NCBI GenBank assembly: GCA_961205875.1
Contig: OY540818.1
Span: 19,008,761 to 19,072,760 of the forward strand
Source of the DNA: Sialis fuliginosa
Taxonomy: Eukaryota > Arthropoda > Insecta > Megaloptera > Sialidae
DNA: 64,000 nt
Reading direction: 5' to 3'
This document shows positions 31,546-42,298 of the stretch, piece after piece. The notes below the pieces were generated by a model. That model was not told where the DNA came from. It did not search any database and saw only the letters and a program-made list of their open reading frames with translations. Made by a program: the position numbers and the translations under genes. Every line of letters begins with the position of its first letter. Within the stretch, counting starts at the first letter, position 1.

Positions 31546-34500
31546 TTTATTTGCTGGTAAATTGAAAATATACTAGGTATGTGAACCCCCCTTATCATTG
31601 ATATATTTGTTAATTTAATTACAACAATATAAAAACTGTATTTTTATTTGAAATTATTAATTTTAATGTTCCCCCTTTAGTCGGTTTTATTTTTCTTAAA
31701 AAGTTTTTTATTTTTTTCTTTTGAATGGCGTAACTTTGAAGTCTATAGTCAGATTCTAATGCAATTTATATGGGACCTCCTCAGGAGAATACTCTTTCAA
31801 ACAAGAAAAAAAAACTTCCAAATCGTGGTATATTTGTCGAAATTATACCCGAAAATACATAAATACATACTCCTTTTTTGAGGTTAAAAATTGGCTTGTT
31901 AGCTTGTAAACTCGCCAAAGATTCAGTCAGTGAAACAGATAATTCAGAAATAAATAAAGGAGATCATTAATTTCAACCCTAGTAAATCTTATTCAATAAA
32001 GACAGTATACTTTTAATACCACTAGAAAGGAAGCACTTAGTCTGTGCTTTGATGCCTATATATTACTAGAAAATACTTTTTCTCTTCAATCTTATAGATA
32101 TAAACAACTCATATAGGTCAATCTATAAAGTTATAGTTTTTATACAAACTTTTTATGTTTAGTTTGAACCGAAAAAGTAACTTTTATATGACATATCTTG
32201 CGAAGTGTTTGAGATAGTGATATAAAATGTAATTGAATTTTTTTGTTACAAAAACTATAACTTACCATACGAATTTTTATTTCATAAAAGAATTAATTTT
32301 ACTTTATATTAAAATTTAACGACGGAAAAAGTAAACGTAATAAAATATTTTGATAATTATTTTTGTTCTTCTTGATAGCTGCATGGTTGTTACCTTTTCA
32401 AACAACTCATTTTTGTTTTGGGTATATTGAGATATAAGACAGGAAGGGATGGTGCTAATGGGCCGATCATAACGGGTGTTAACAAACAGGATGGCCATGA
32501 AACATGAGAGTTGAGAGAAGGGTTAACATAGGGTTTGGCTATTTTGGTAATATATAGCACATATATTATGAATAGTATGTGCCCAATAATATATTAATTT
32601 ATTATAATAGAATATCAAGGTATTATAAACAATTACCCCTTCTCTATTAAATATGATCGGATCTAGGTCATATAAGCAAAACTAAAAACCTGTTTTACCG
32701 ACCATCATAACAGAAATTTATATTAATTGCACATAAATGGTGTTGTTACATTACTAAAATTCCACCCTGAATGTGCCTAAAGAAGTATAACTTCAAAAAT
32801 TGATGGAAAAATAAAACTATGTTTTATTTTCAGCATGAAATAATATTTTTTTTCAAAATGTTTAAGTAAGCCTTTATTCTGTATATTTATATTTGTTTCA
32901 GAAAGATACAATTATGTATAACAAAAAGTATACAAAAATAAAATCGACTTACTGAATACGTATTTAATTAATTTCATTTCGAAAGACGTATTATTTAAAT
33001 GAATAGCAAGATTTATATTTCGACAGAGACGGCTTTGTTCTCTAATCAAGGCAATTAGAAAATTAATACCAACAGATCATTAACAGATGTGAAATAATTA
33101 AAACAGAGTGTTTGAAGTGTGGGAAAGAAATATAAATAAATAAAACATCAACTCGACATGTGTCACGGCACACGAGACGAGAGAAAGGTAAGTCTCGTTT
33201 TGATCTCGTCCCGTGAAAAATTCCGTGTCATCAGCCCCCCCCCCACCCCTATTTAAATTATTGAAAATTTTGAAAAATGTGTGTTATTCTTTACATCGTG
33301 AGAAATTTTTTTTGTCAAAAAATTTTTTCTCTAAAACCAATGTTATAAGAAAATAAACAAATTGATCGCGTTAGAATTTTTCATTCCTGATAATTTTCGT
33401 TTAATTTACTCAATGTTATTGATTTTTTTCTGTTTTTTATTGAGTGATTCTTTTGGTGAATAAGGTAGGTAGGGGACAGCAATTTTTAAGCGTTTTTTTC
33501 GAGAAATGTTTTTAAAAAATGCATAAAAAATGAATTTGTGTTTCAATAAACTCTCCTGAAATTAGCCCCCAGAATCAAAATTAATCTTTTCATACCTCAC
33601 GTCCATAATTGGGCCACCATACTCTATTTCTGTGCTAAATTTCAAATTTTTATGTCGAATAGTTTCAGAGAAAGTCACTTGTGATAGACGGACAGACGGA
33701 CATCGAAATTATCCAATAAGTGTTTATTTATTATATTATATTGAATCATGTATATTAAAAATCGTATTGGAAATCGATAGCATCATTAAGACTTGCAGGA
33801 TTAACCAAAAATGTTTGAAAATGTTTAAGCAAAGGAACAGTTGCTGTTTTGTAATTAAAAGGGATTCAATTAGTACAACATTCCAGTTACAACAGCTCCA
33901 TTAGACTATAATATGTGCGCGTTGTTGAACCGAAAGCATTTTAGATTTGTTAAAATAACTTGCTGAGAATTATCCTGCGAATGAAAAATTATACTTCACC
34001 ATAGAATGCTTAACTCAAAACCAATATCATTTATTTTAATAAATTTAAGAGAATACAGAAAATGTGATAGCTATATATGTATATATATTGCCTTGACTTG
34101 AAGTTATGTGATTATTTATCTACAAGCTTCCCCCCCCCCCTTTCTTCTAAAAAATAGCCATAAGGGTTCCGAAGTACGTACTACGTGGACTGTTTGGAGA
34201 CACTTACAGGTGTATTTTCAAGTTAGAAAAAAAAAACAAGCTTTGGGTTGGGGTGAGACCCTTTAGGTCCACACAATCAACTTCCCAACACGGTATGATT
34301 ATAAATACTTGAATACTGATTTGGTTTTCACATTTCACCCCTTCTATGGCTGTTTAGGCACATATAACAAAAAAAATACTGAAATACATTTTTCATTATT
34401 TATTTATGCAAAGTTTCAAATAAATCCGACCAAAAAAAAACTTTACACCTTTTTTTACCCCCTTAGGGGTTGAATTTCGAAAAATCCTTTCTTTCAGATT

Positions 34501-34827
34501 ATAATCAAGTCAAGACGCTTCGATTGACACCCCAACGAAGTCAATAGCATTTTTTATTTACGAGATTTCGTGAACGTAAAAAAAGACACGCACATACGTA
34601 CGTACACACAGACATCTTTCTGAAAATAGTGTAAATATACTATAGTGACCTTGAAACATTGGGAAGTTAAAAATAGTGTATAGCTTACGAGATATTTAGC
34701 TTTGACTGATAAGACGGACGGACGACAAAATGAGATTAATAGGGTTTCTTCGTAACCCAAAAAAAAAATGGTAAAACTACAGTTAAATGCGAAAAAGTAA
34801 ATTTTGTAATTTAAAAAATACGTCTTA
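31546..34827. other. Long stretch without a recognisable gene
   Basis: Contains AT-rich DNA, a C run at 33235-33244 and another at 34130-34140. There is a perfect-looking AAAG|GTAAGT donor at 33187 inside a CACGAGACGAGA-rich segment with no exon around it. A small inverted repeat (AAGTTATAGTTTTTA at 32128 and its complement near 32250) is the only structure of note. The open frames at 33632-33904 and 34554-34760 look like chance. Confidence 0.4.
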
Positions 34828-35159
34828 TGTCCGGTATCATAAAGGAGCTAGCAAATTTGTTAGCTAGCAAGCACTTTCAACTGAGATATCAAACTTATAT
34901 GACAGTTCTTTTGGAGTTTGTTGATGACTTTGACAAGTTTCGCGCACGCGTTGTAGGTAAATACAAACGGTATTAAAACAGTGGTGATGTTATGAAAATT
35001 ATTTTGTACGGTGAAAGATGCCAACTGTGTTACAATTAGTTGAAGTGTCACTGCTCTAAATTCCATAACTAATCCATAGATACTAGTACAGAATTAATAC
35101 CCCATTTGAATGTAATTGCTAGCTAACAAATTTTGTTAGGTCCTTTATAATACCGGACA
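34828..35159. mobile_element. MITE with TTA target duplication
   Basis: Ends are TGTCCGGTATCATAAAGGA and TCCTTTATAATACCGGACA, with TTA at 34825-34827 and 35160-35162. Inner arms continue with GCTAGCAAATTTGTTAGC-type inverted blocks. TTA duplications fit PIF/Harbinger-type transposition, but the TIR itself was not recognised. Confidence 0.85.
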
Positions 35160-35363
35160 TTAAAAAATCTATTCGATAAAATATCGGTAGAATTTCAGGA
35201 CGTAAAATACTGGATACATGGTAATAAATTATAGCAAGTAGAGAGTTTTCTCACAGCATGTGAACAAAAGTGCATACGATAGGAACTATATCAGGTGCTG
35301 CTAGCACAGGTAGATTTTCACATTACCAATTTTACTAGATAAATCTTCCCCTCTCTCTTACAG

Positions 35364-35495
35364 ATTTGCTGCTCGTCTAATCGTGTTAAAAAGGTTTGTT
35401 TTGCTTCGGATATTTCTCATCGCGTGGAATCTGTATTTACTGTTTATACCGTTTTTGTTCCTATTACAAGTGATATCAAGAGAAACGAAACATAA
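35364..35495 (+). CDS. Possible exon after a strong splice acceptor
   Basis: A polypyrimidine tract (TCTTCCCCTCTCTCTTACAG, ending 35363) is one of the best acceptors in the window. The frame directly after it is open for 43 codons (ICCSSNRVKKVCFASDISHR and onward) to a TAA at 35493-35495. A donor-like AAAG|GTTTGT at 35393/35394 would make a 30-nt microexon instead. No family recognised; there is no upstream exon in view. Chance cannot be excluded at this length. Confidence 0.22.
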   Translation: MCCSSNRVKKVCFASDISHRVESVFTVYTVFVPITSDIKRNET

Positions 35496-35667
35496 GCTTT
35501 TATGCGGTGATATTAAGATTATTATGGATTTCTAGGTTTATATAAATAATCATTTTGTCTTTGAAATTCAGTACCGGTTTCAGATTAATTTTTTTCTGGG
35601 GAGTGGGGTGGGGTAAAATGATATAAAAAAGCATTTTTACGCTCTATATAATTTTCTTATACCCATA

Positions 35668-35983
35668 TACAGGATGATTTACAACAAGTGTAAAAAAATT
35701 TAACAGTAGATCGAAATACTTGATAAAAATCGGCGGGCCCACTGACTCCATACACCTCTGGCCTAAATTATTATTATTTGATACTGAAAATCGATAACAC
35801 TTATTAATACTAATCCCTGTATCAAATTTCATAATTATAGCACAATGGGTTCTCTAGATATTATTAAATAAACACTAATTTTGGGTAAAAGACTGTAGCT
35901 CCCTCAGGAAGATTTTCCGGACATAAATTAATTATTTAATTATTATATTAAATTTTTTTACACTAGTTGTAAATCACCCTGTA
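35668..35983. mobile_element. MITE with CAGGATGATTTACAAC ends
   Basis: The left end is TACAGGATGATTTACAACAA, then GTGTAAAAAAATTTAA. The right end is the complement, TTAAATTTTTTTACAC and TTGTAAATCACCCTGTA. TA bounds both sides. A 40-bp fragment of the same element is at about 61161-61198 (TTAACAGTAGATCGA). Confidence 0.85.
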
Positions 35984-36014
35984 TATTAATAGTATAAGAA
36001 AGTGTTGTAAAACT

Positions 36015-36230
36015 GATTTTTTTAGAAATCCGGATTTTGATGGAATTATCCATTTTTACATTCCCTAAATTTGACTATTTTCGCCATGATGTCTGTGTGT
36101 CTGTCGGTCTGTAGACGCTGTAACTAAAATACGACAAATTGCAGAAGAAAGATTAATTTTTGTCTGGGAAGAAAATCTATTTTTGAAAACGATCTTTCAA
36201 CCGGATACGGATGTTTACTGAGGTATTTTT
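36015..36230 (+). repeat. TTTTCGCCATGATG family, copy 3
   Basis: It shares CCGGATTTTGATGGAATTAT-like text, TTTTCGCCATGATGTCTGTG, a TGTAACTAAAATACGACAAA block and GAAAACGATCTTTCAACCGG with 31215-31460. Non-coding. Confidence 0.8.
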
Positions 36231-36350
36231 TTTAAATTTTCGAATTACTTTAAAACAGTGTGAATTAGAGAAAAATGAAGTTCGAAAAACATTTTTTTTT
36301 ATTATATTTCAAATGTTCATAACAGAGAAGAAATATCTGCCATGAGTGTC

Positions 36351-36470
36351 ATGGGACTTTCTTATACGTATTACAGAGATTGAACAGTGTGCGTGTTTGT
36401 CATAGGTACCATGAGACTTTCTTATACGTAATACTGAGAGTGAACAGTGTAGGTGAATTTAATTAATAAT
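36351..36470 (+). repeat. 60-bp tandem duplication
   Basis: GACTTTCTTATACGTA recurs exactly 60 bp apart (about 36355 and 36415), with a GAACAGTGT block following each copy. The unit's start resembles a lone segment near 20563. Confidence 0.85.
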
Positions 36471-36785
36471 TAAAAAAAAATCTGACTAAATCATAAATGT
36501 TGAAAAAGAAATTAAAGGAACATAAATTATAAATAATATATTCGACAATTTTTCTTTCTTTTTCGTACCATTTCAAAAATATTATTTTCAGCATTATTTT
36601 AGAAAAAAAAAACAAAAGAAGTATCCATTATATATTATAATATAAACATGAATATTATTGAGATAACAACATCGTTCTCAAATTTAAATCTTTATTAATA
36701 GGTATATTTCTGAATTTTTATTTTTAAAATATCAATATTTTGCATTATATTAATTGTATTTAATTGTTATTTATTATCTTTTAGC

Positions 36786-36817
36786 CTGACGATGATTCTG
36801 TGAATCGAAAGCTTGCG
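36786..36817 (+). ncRNA. Second hammerhead-like motif
   Basis: Plus-strand order is CTGACGA, T, stem GATTC-TGT-GAATC, GAAA, then GCTTGCG. This is the same architecture as the motif at 12881-12916: core, short stem II hairpin, GAAA. The segment after GAAA does not give a clear NUH cleavage site (UUG appears instead), so catalytic activity is doubtful. It may be a decayed Penelope-type end. Confidence 0.25.
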
Positions 36818-37379
36818 ATTACCTTTTCTTAAATAAATTTTTGACGTTTAAACAAACTAGTTTGTTTTTATTTATAATATAATATATAATATATTTTAAA
36901 ATTTAGTTAAATACCCTATTGATATTTTCTAAAAACAATCCGTATTTTATTTTAATTCTATATAACAATAGATACAAGATAAGCATTTAAATTATTGATA
37001 ATTATACCATTATAATATATATAGGTAATTAATGGCTGGTGATTCGATATATTACGCATCATTTGATCATATCAATTATGACTGTTTCACATTCCATCGA
37101 TGTATGTATATGGCGATTATCGCTTGCTAGATTCCATTGTTTAAAACAAGTGAACCGAAATTCAGTTGTTTTATATAGTTATCACTTGTTCGCGACATGC
37201 AAGTCAAATTCAAAGGTGTTGGTTATTGATATTCGATTATAAACATAAATGATGAGGGATTTTAAAAGGGGGGGGGGGTCAATAAGGGCGTTAAAAGGCA
37301 TGAATTTTAATTTTTTTTTAAATTAAGGAAATGATATTAGGGGAAGGGGGTCTTAAAGTTAATGATGTAAGCTATATTT

Positions 37380-37620
37380 AAAAAAAAAGTTGGAGTCTGT
37401 AGGATCGCGCCAAGTTGAGATATGAATTATACAACTTATTTGTTAATTTATCAATTTTAATTTGTTAATAATAGGGGAAGGAGGTCTCGACGGTCTTAGG
37501 GAATAATGTATGATGTATGTAAGCTATATTTAAAAAAAAAGTTTGAGTCTGTAGGATCGCCAAGCTGAGATATGAATTATACAACTTATTTGTTTATTTA
37601 TCAATTTTAATTGACATTTT
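37380..37620 (-). repeat. 184-bp family, two inverted units with about 152-bp spacing
   Basis: On the minus strand each unit shows CAGACTC before, and CTCAACTTGGCGCGATC or CTCAGCTTGGCGATC at, the core. It is preceded upstream by runs matching the poly-A/GTAGCTTACA end of the satellite. The flanks differ from the array at 23136 while the core is kept. Confidence 0.8.
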
Positions 37621-37665
37621 TTGTGATTTTTTTAGGGAAAATAGGGCGGAAAAATAAATCTCGCC

Positions 37666-38124
37666 AACACGGGTAGAAAAGTTGACTTGGGCTAAGAAAT
37701 CCTTGTTTTTTTATATAACGAAAAAAGAAATATTGTTGGACGAAAACAATAATATACTTGGATTAAGAATACAATCTTATACACCCAATTCTGTTTTTAC
37801 ACGGTCTTTTTTTACACGGTTTTGATTTAACACGGTCTAGAAAAAAAATTTTTTTTCCGTTTTTACACGATTTGATTCGATTTAGCACGATTATAAAAAG
37901 CCATTTGATTTAAATTTTAAAGAACAAGTATAAAAACAAATCGTAGCTTAAATAAACGCCATCTGGCGACCAAACAAAATTTATGTACTTCATGTCTTTT
38001 TTTACACGGTTTTTTCTGGAACGTATCTACCGTGTAAAAACAGAATTAGGTGTATTAAGAAAATATTGTTTTCGTTATATATAAAACAAGACTTTCATGG
38101 CCCAAGTCACTTTTCTACCTGTGC
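37666..38124. mobile_element. Palindromic MITE with another MITE nested at its centre
   Basis: Outer arms: GGTAGAAAAGTTGACTTGGG on the left and CCCAAGTCACTTTTCTACC on the right, with a TTCGTTATATA-like inner part. The centre is occupied by the TA-flanked MITE at 37782-38052. A hAT terminus (38126-38154) abuts the right side and may belong to the outer element. Confidence 0.75.
37782..38052. mobile_element. MITE with TTTTTACACGGT ends, TA target
   Basis: Ends are CACCCAATTCTGTTTTTACA and TGTAAAAACAGAATTAGGTG with TA at 37780-37781 and 38053-38054. Internal ACACGGT motifs recur. Relative of the MITE at 3147-3514, which shares the CGTGTAAA motif and CGTATCTAC-type segments. Confidence 0.88.
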
Positions 38125-38125
38125 A

Positions 38126-38154
38126 GGGCGCCAGATTTGCTAAGACCGGCTCTG
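38126..38154 (-). mobile_element. hAT terminus
   Basis: On the minus strand it reads CAGAGCCGGTCTTAGCAAAT then CTGGCGCC. CAGRGCCGG plus GGCGCC matches the end structure of the hAT remnant at 22363. The opposite end is not certain. Confidence 0.65.
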
Positions 38155-38589
38155 CAAACACCCAAATTATTAGAGTATCGGCAGCAACATTGAGTTCGAT
38201 TCTCGGCGAATTCTATTATTGGTTACTATACACAGCAAAATATTTTCATCTGGATATATATATATTTATATAATATTGGACGGATACGTAAAAAATAATA
38301 TTGTTAAGAGGATTTCGCGCATTTTCTATATGACTAGAAGTAATATTGATGTGTTTTGGGATTTTTCAAATAATGAAATATGAGTAAGTATTATCGATAC
38401 TGAAATTGGAAATATTGTTTTGTATTGATTAATTCAATAGTTTGTTGGTGTAACGTTTCGTTATGCGTTACAGTGGACGTCTTTATAATGATTAAAAAGA
38501 TGTAACATAAACCTAGAATACCAGATTTATATAATTGCGTATTTCAAAAGGCAAATCAATTTAGTTTAATTAAGATTCGAAAAAAATTA
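38155..38589. other. No gene seen; tRNA-like B box
   Basis: Positions 38192-38204 read GAGTTCGATTCTC, a match to an internal RNA polymerase III B box, preceded by TTAGAGTATCGGC. No full cloverleaf can be drawn. At 38451-38490 the minus strand holds an ACGAAACGTTA motif with an upstream GTCCACTG, like that at 46699-46730. Confidence 0.3.
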
Positions 38590-38900
38590 TCCGAAAGAAA
38601 AATTTTCAAACCGAATCGATCTCGAGATATATCTTCTCAAAGATTTAGTCTTTATGACTATAGATAATTTTGTAATTTTAGGAATCAGCGTGTCAAAATC
38701 GATATTATGACAGCATGTAGTATACTTTAAATTTGACATTAATTAACGTCATTTTATAATATTCGATACGTTGATTCCAAAAATCTCAAGAAAATTTAAA
38801 TCTGACCCCTAGTACAAAAGTCACGGCCATTTTTCTTCAAAATTTTGAAAATATGTACTAAAACTTTAGAACGGTTTAAGACACATACCTGCGGTTTAAA
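38590..38900 (+). repeat. Strongly diverged copy of the palindromic element
   Basis: Left half: TCTCGAGATATATCTTCTCA and AATCAGCGTGTCAAAATCGA. Right half: GTTGATTCCAAAAATCTCA, AAAAGTCACGGCCATTTTTC and ACCTGCGGTTTAAAA. The order is that of the palindromes at 10971, 21011 and 55392, with a shortened and eroded centre. Confidence 0.7.
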
Positions 38901-39484
38901 AATTTAACCAAAAAAAAAAAATTATAATTTCAACTAGGAAATTCTTTATATTTAAAATAATAATAAAATAAAAAAACACTGAAAACTTGCGGTCCTTAAC
39001 GAAATATATAATAATAATTCAGTTTAACTTGCCTCCTTTTAACGTGGTTCGACTATAAATAAATAAATTAATTAAAGCTTATCAATTACTCTTGTACCAA
39101 AATTAATTTTAAAAAATTATAAAAAAAATACATTGAATTAATAATTTATTACGCATATAGGAGAAAATAAAAATTAATACAAAATATCAATAATCTAATT
39201 TGACAAGGATGTATGTATATTTAAAAAAAATTAAATTATATAAAAATAAATACAGGTTTTAGAAGTTTAATTATTTTAAAATAAAAAATAATTATTATTA
39301 AGTAGAAATACGCAAAGCGCGTACAAATCCTATTACAAAATATAAGAGGATCAGAGAGATTACTAGGCCGCAGCCAAAGAGGGTCTAGTCATTTGAGGAA
39401 TGGGGAGGCAGGTGTACCTTCTATAATTCTAAGAATTTGTGTTTATTTTGTTTATAACAATATCGAATTGGAACAAAAAAATAT
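38901..39484. other. No gene seen
   Basis: AT-rich DNA. The patch at 39310-39420 is less AT-rich but has no supported frame. Confidence 0.4.
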
Positions 39485-39945
39485 CTGCTAAATAAATGCA
39501 CAGTGTTTCCTCGTGCTAAATTTACCAAAGGTAATTAATTATTGAACAATTGGAATTGGTTAACCATTTAATTTTTGTACAATTTTACTAAAAAATATTA
39601 ATTCGAAATTTTTCATAAGACGCATTATTTTTTCGTATATTTTTAATTTTTTGACAATTTAAAATCTAAAATGCAAACTGCAAAATAATATGTAAATATG
39701 TAAAAGTAAATATCAATTAAAAAAAAAACACAGTTTTTTAAATTAAATTGAGATAAATCTTTGTAAGGGAATATTTTTCAACAAACGATGTAGACCCATA
39801 TTATAGGAAATTTAATACTCTACAAAAAATATTCTATAAAATTTTCACGTAGCATGTGTTCTTGAGATATCTTGAAAAAATACATATTTTGGGATGTCAC
39901 CCCTCTCCCTTACACACGATTTAGAAATGGGACTAGGATAGGAGC
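39485..39945 (+). repeat. Dispersed repeat spanning two overlapping families
   Basis: The first part matches 29595-29830 (TTCCTCGTGCTAAATTTACC). The second part, from AAATTGAGATAAATCTTTGT to TGTCACCCCTCTCCCTTACA, matches 57150-57305. Together they suggest one longer element whose pieces survive at three loci. Confidence 0.8.
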
Positions 39946-40295
39946 TATATTTAAAAAAAAAACTGGAGTCTGCTCGATCGCGCCAAGCTGAGATATTAAC
40001 TATTCAACTTATTTGTTAAATTTTCAATTTAAATTTCTTAATAATAGCCGAAGGCGCATTCGAAGGTCTTCGGGCATTAGATAGTCTTAAAGATAATGAT
40101 GTAAGCTATATTTAAAAAAAAAACTGGAGTTTCCTCGATCGCGCCAAGCTGAGATATTAACTATTCAACTTATTTGTTAAATTTTCAATTTAAATTTCTT
40201 AATAATAGCCGAAGGCACATTCGAAGGTCTTCGGGCATTAGATAGTCTTAAAGATAATGGTGTAAGCTATATTTAAAAAAAAAAAACTGGAGTCA
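39946..40295 (-). repeat. 184-bp family, two and a half inverted units, 161-bp spacing
   Basis: On the minus strand the core GTTAATATCTCAGCTTGGCG plus CGATCGAG occurs twice. Each copy is followed by CTCCAGTTTTTTTTTTAAAT and AGCTTACA-like text. It also has CGAAGACCTTCG palindromes near 40045 and 40225 that are only partly present in the main array (AAAGACCTTCGCGTG). Confidence 0.85.
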
Positions 40296-41024
40296 ATATG
40301 GTATGGCCGTTGTCTGTATATTTTAGCGAGTTACAAGGTTTATCTAAGCCTTCTTGATTAATGAAATACTAAACTAATAAATAGTAACTATTTCATTGAA
40401 AATCTCAATTATTCTTCCAATCTCTAATTATTACATATGATCTTTTATTAATTAACAAATAGTTCTTATTGATTTGAGTTACATATGTCCGACGCAAACT
40501 GCGTTGGAAATGAACGCGTGATTTATCGGATAGTTAATTTGATTATTTATTACAGAGCTAGTGGATATAATTTTGTACACAGTTACTGAATATTTACTAC
40601 ATGTGTGCACATACGAACAACAACACTGTTCATTAATGTATTATTTGTTAGTTTAGTCGTATACATATATTATGTATACATATACAAAACTCATTTGTCC
40701 CAGTGTTTTCGTATACATTTGTTTAACACAATTTCAAAATTTGTTACTCATTCAACCGACAAAATATATGTAGAGGAGTATAGGGTGATTACGAACATCC
40801 AAGGGAAAAATCAAATAAATTAAAACGTGAGTAAGAAACCAAAACTGCGTATTATTATTATATAGTAATTAGTTATAAATTTTCATTATCAATTTTAATA
40901 AAATGTAAGAACAAATTTAACATTTAAAAAAAACCTCCGACTAGCATGGGGTGTTCACGAACAATATGATAATTAAACCTAATTGGTATAAAAGTTACAG
41001 CGAAAGCCTCTGAATGTACTTTGA
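40296..41024. other. No gene seen
   Basis: Contains a 45-bp inverted fragment (40382-40426) of the family at 45393-45662 and otherwise unassigned DNA. The open frame 40605-40823 is hydrophobic and AT-driven, with no family features. Confidence 0.4.
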
Positions 41025-41327
41025 TCATTGGTACATCAATTGCACTTTTAGAACATTACCCAGAAGGATCTTGATATTTGTAATAACAATGGAAAAATAG
41101 TTATTTTCTTTATCAACATCTTCGTTTCTACTTTTTTTTTCTTGGCACTCCATCAGTCTTTCTTCTTCTTTAAAATTACTGCGATTTCTCGCACTTTTTC
41201 CAGTTTTAGTTTTCATCAATCTTTTTTTACAACTTTCGGAATTGCCCGATTTAATTCGTTCGTCATTACCCCACAAGCTTGAAAAAAATAAACACACTGA
41301 AACCACTGAATTCGCGATTATTCCCAC
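41025..41327 (-). CDS. Unidentified open frame of about 100 codons
   Basis: The minus-strand frame opens after a stop, passes a possible acceptor (AAAATGTAG) and reads about 100 residues to a TGA. The usual start would be GTG, so if real it is an internal or terminal exon and not a complete gene. The N-terminal part is hydrophobic (GIIANSVVSVCLFFSSLWG), the middle is charged and rich in K, E, R and N (KEEERLMECQEKKSRNEDVD). No domain recognised. Its first 60 nt lie in a 147-bp tandem duplication (41265-41559) whose second copy carries frame-breaking changes. Confidence 0.22.
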   Translation of the reverse strand: MGIIANSVVSVCLFFSSLWGNDERIKSGNSESCKKRLMKTKTGKSARNRSNFKEEERLMECQEKKSRNEDVDKENNYFSIVITNIKILLGNVLKVQLMYQ

Positions 41328-41559
41328 GTGTGTAACTTCCCCACTCTCCTCTACATTTTATAAAAATAATAGTTAATACTTTTAAAACATCGACAATATG
41401 AATAGATATTGATTACCCCACAAGCTTGAAAAAATAAACACACTGAAACCACTGAATTCGTGATTACCTCACGTGTGTGATTTCCCCACTCTCCTCTACA
41501 TTTTATAAAAATAATAGTTCATACTTTTAAAACATTGATAAAATGAATAGATATTGATT
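41265..41559. repeat. 147-bp tandem duplication
   Basis: ATTACCCCACAAGCTTGAAA begins at 41265 and again at 41412. Both copies include CACACTGAAACCACTGAATT and CCCCACTCTCCTCTACATTT. They differ by a few substitutions and small indels. An 18-nt G run follows at 41577-41594. Confidence 0.95.
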
Positions 41560-41736
41560 AAGAAGAATTTCGAGTTGGGGGGGGGGGGGGGGGGATCTTC
41601 CACAACTCCCATGACTACGGCTCTGATGAAATGTATTGCACATTTCGTTTACCTATGTAATAAAGTAATTGGCTTAAGTGTAAGACTCATATGGAGGGTT
41701 TCTTACAGTGTTATATAATCAGATTAAAATGGCTTC

Positions 41737-42298
41737 GTTGTTACTTATTCTTTGGTATATAAAGAAATTATTTTAAATATGAAACATCGAAAAAATGGAG
41801 TAAAAGTGAAGCAAGCTTGCAACTAAAAAACTAATTTGTTTATAGGAGAATTATAAAAATTGACATCATCATTAAAGGTTTGTTAAAGCGACCTGAAAAT
41901 ATGAATCGTGATGTGTCACCCCTACAGATTTCCCTGTTAGTCGATGTCAAAACGTGTGAATTAAATTTTAATTCTTTGCACATAACTTTCTGTATAGCTC
42001 AGATATTAATTAAAGTTACAATTTTACATTGATATGCCACAAAGAAGATAAATCAATTAAAATTTTTCGAGAAATATTTTCCATTAGAGGCCTGTTTCAC
42101 TTTTTCCCAAATTAGAGGTTAAAAATGAAACACACAAAGTATGAATTTGTATCGTACTGTCAAAAAACATGAAAGATTTGTATTTTGTTTCACTTTTACC
42201 CCAGTTGACCCTATAATAATCAAATGGAAGAAGCCTACTAAGTTTGTGATAAGCGAATTTCAATGAAAACTGGTCGACCACTTCTGCATGTGATTCTA
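41737..42298 (-). mobile_element. Relative of the satellite-founding MITE, interrupted by an insertion
   Basis: On the minus strand it starts GGTAGAATCACATGCAGAAG, then GTGGTCGACCAGTTTTCAT, ATTCGCTTATCACAAACTTA and AATCAAATGG-complement text to TAATAATATA. It is broken at 42213 and resumes at about 41767 with ATATTTAAAAT.. and TTTATATACCAAAG-like satellite sequence. Unlike the satellite, it keeps the ATTCGCTTATCAC segment. The insertion occupies about 41768-42213. Confidence 0.8.
41768..42213 (-). mobile_element. Insertion in the MITE; inverted copy of 61624-62175
   Basis: The minus-strand start is AGGGTCAACTGGGGTAAAAG. It continues through CTAATTTGGGAAAAAGTGAA, TCTGAGCTATACAGAAAGTT and AACAAATTAGTTTTTTAGTT, all shared with the plus strand of 61624-62175. 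Both ends carry an AAAAGTGAAACA-type motif. No coding region. The superfamily is not recognised. Confidence 0.85.

Noticed and set aside
33165..33225. Perfect GTAAGT splice donor at 33187
   Set aside because: It lies in a CACGAGACGAGA-rich repetitive segment without an upstream open frame or acceptor.
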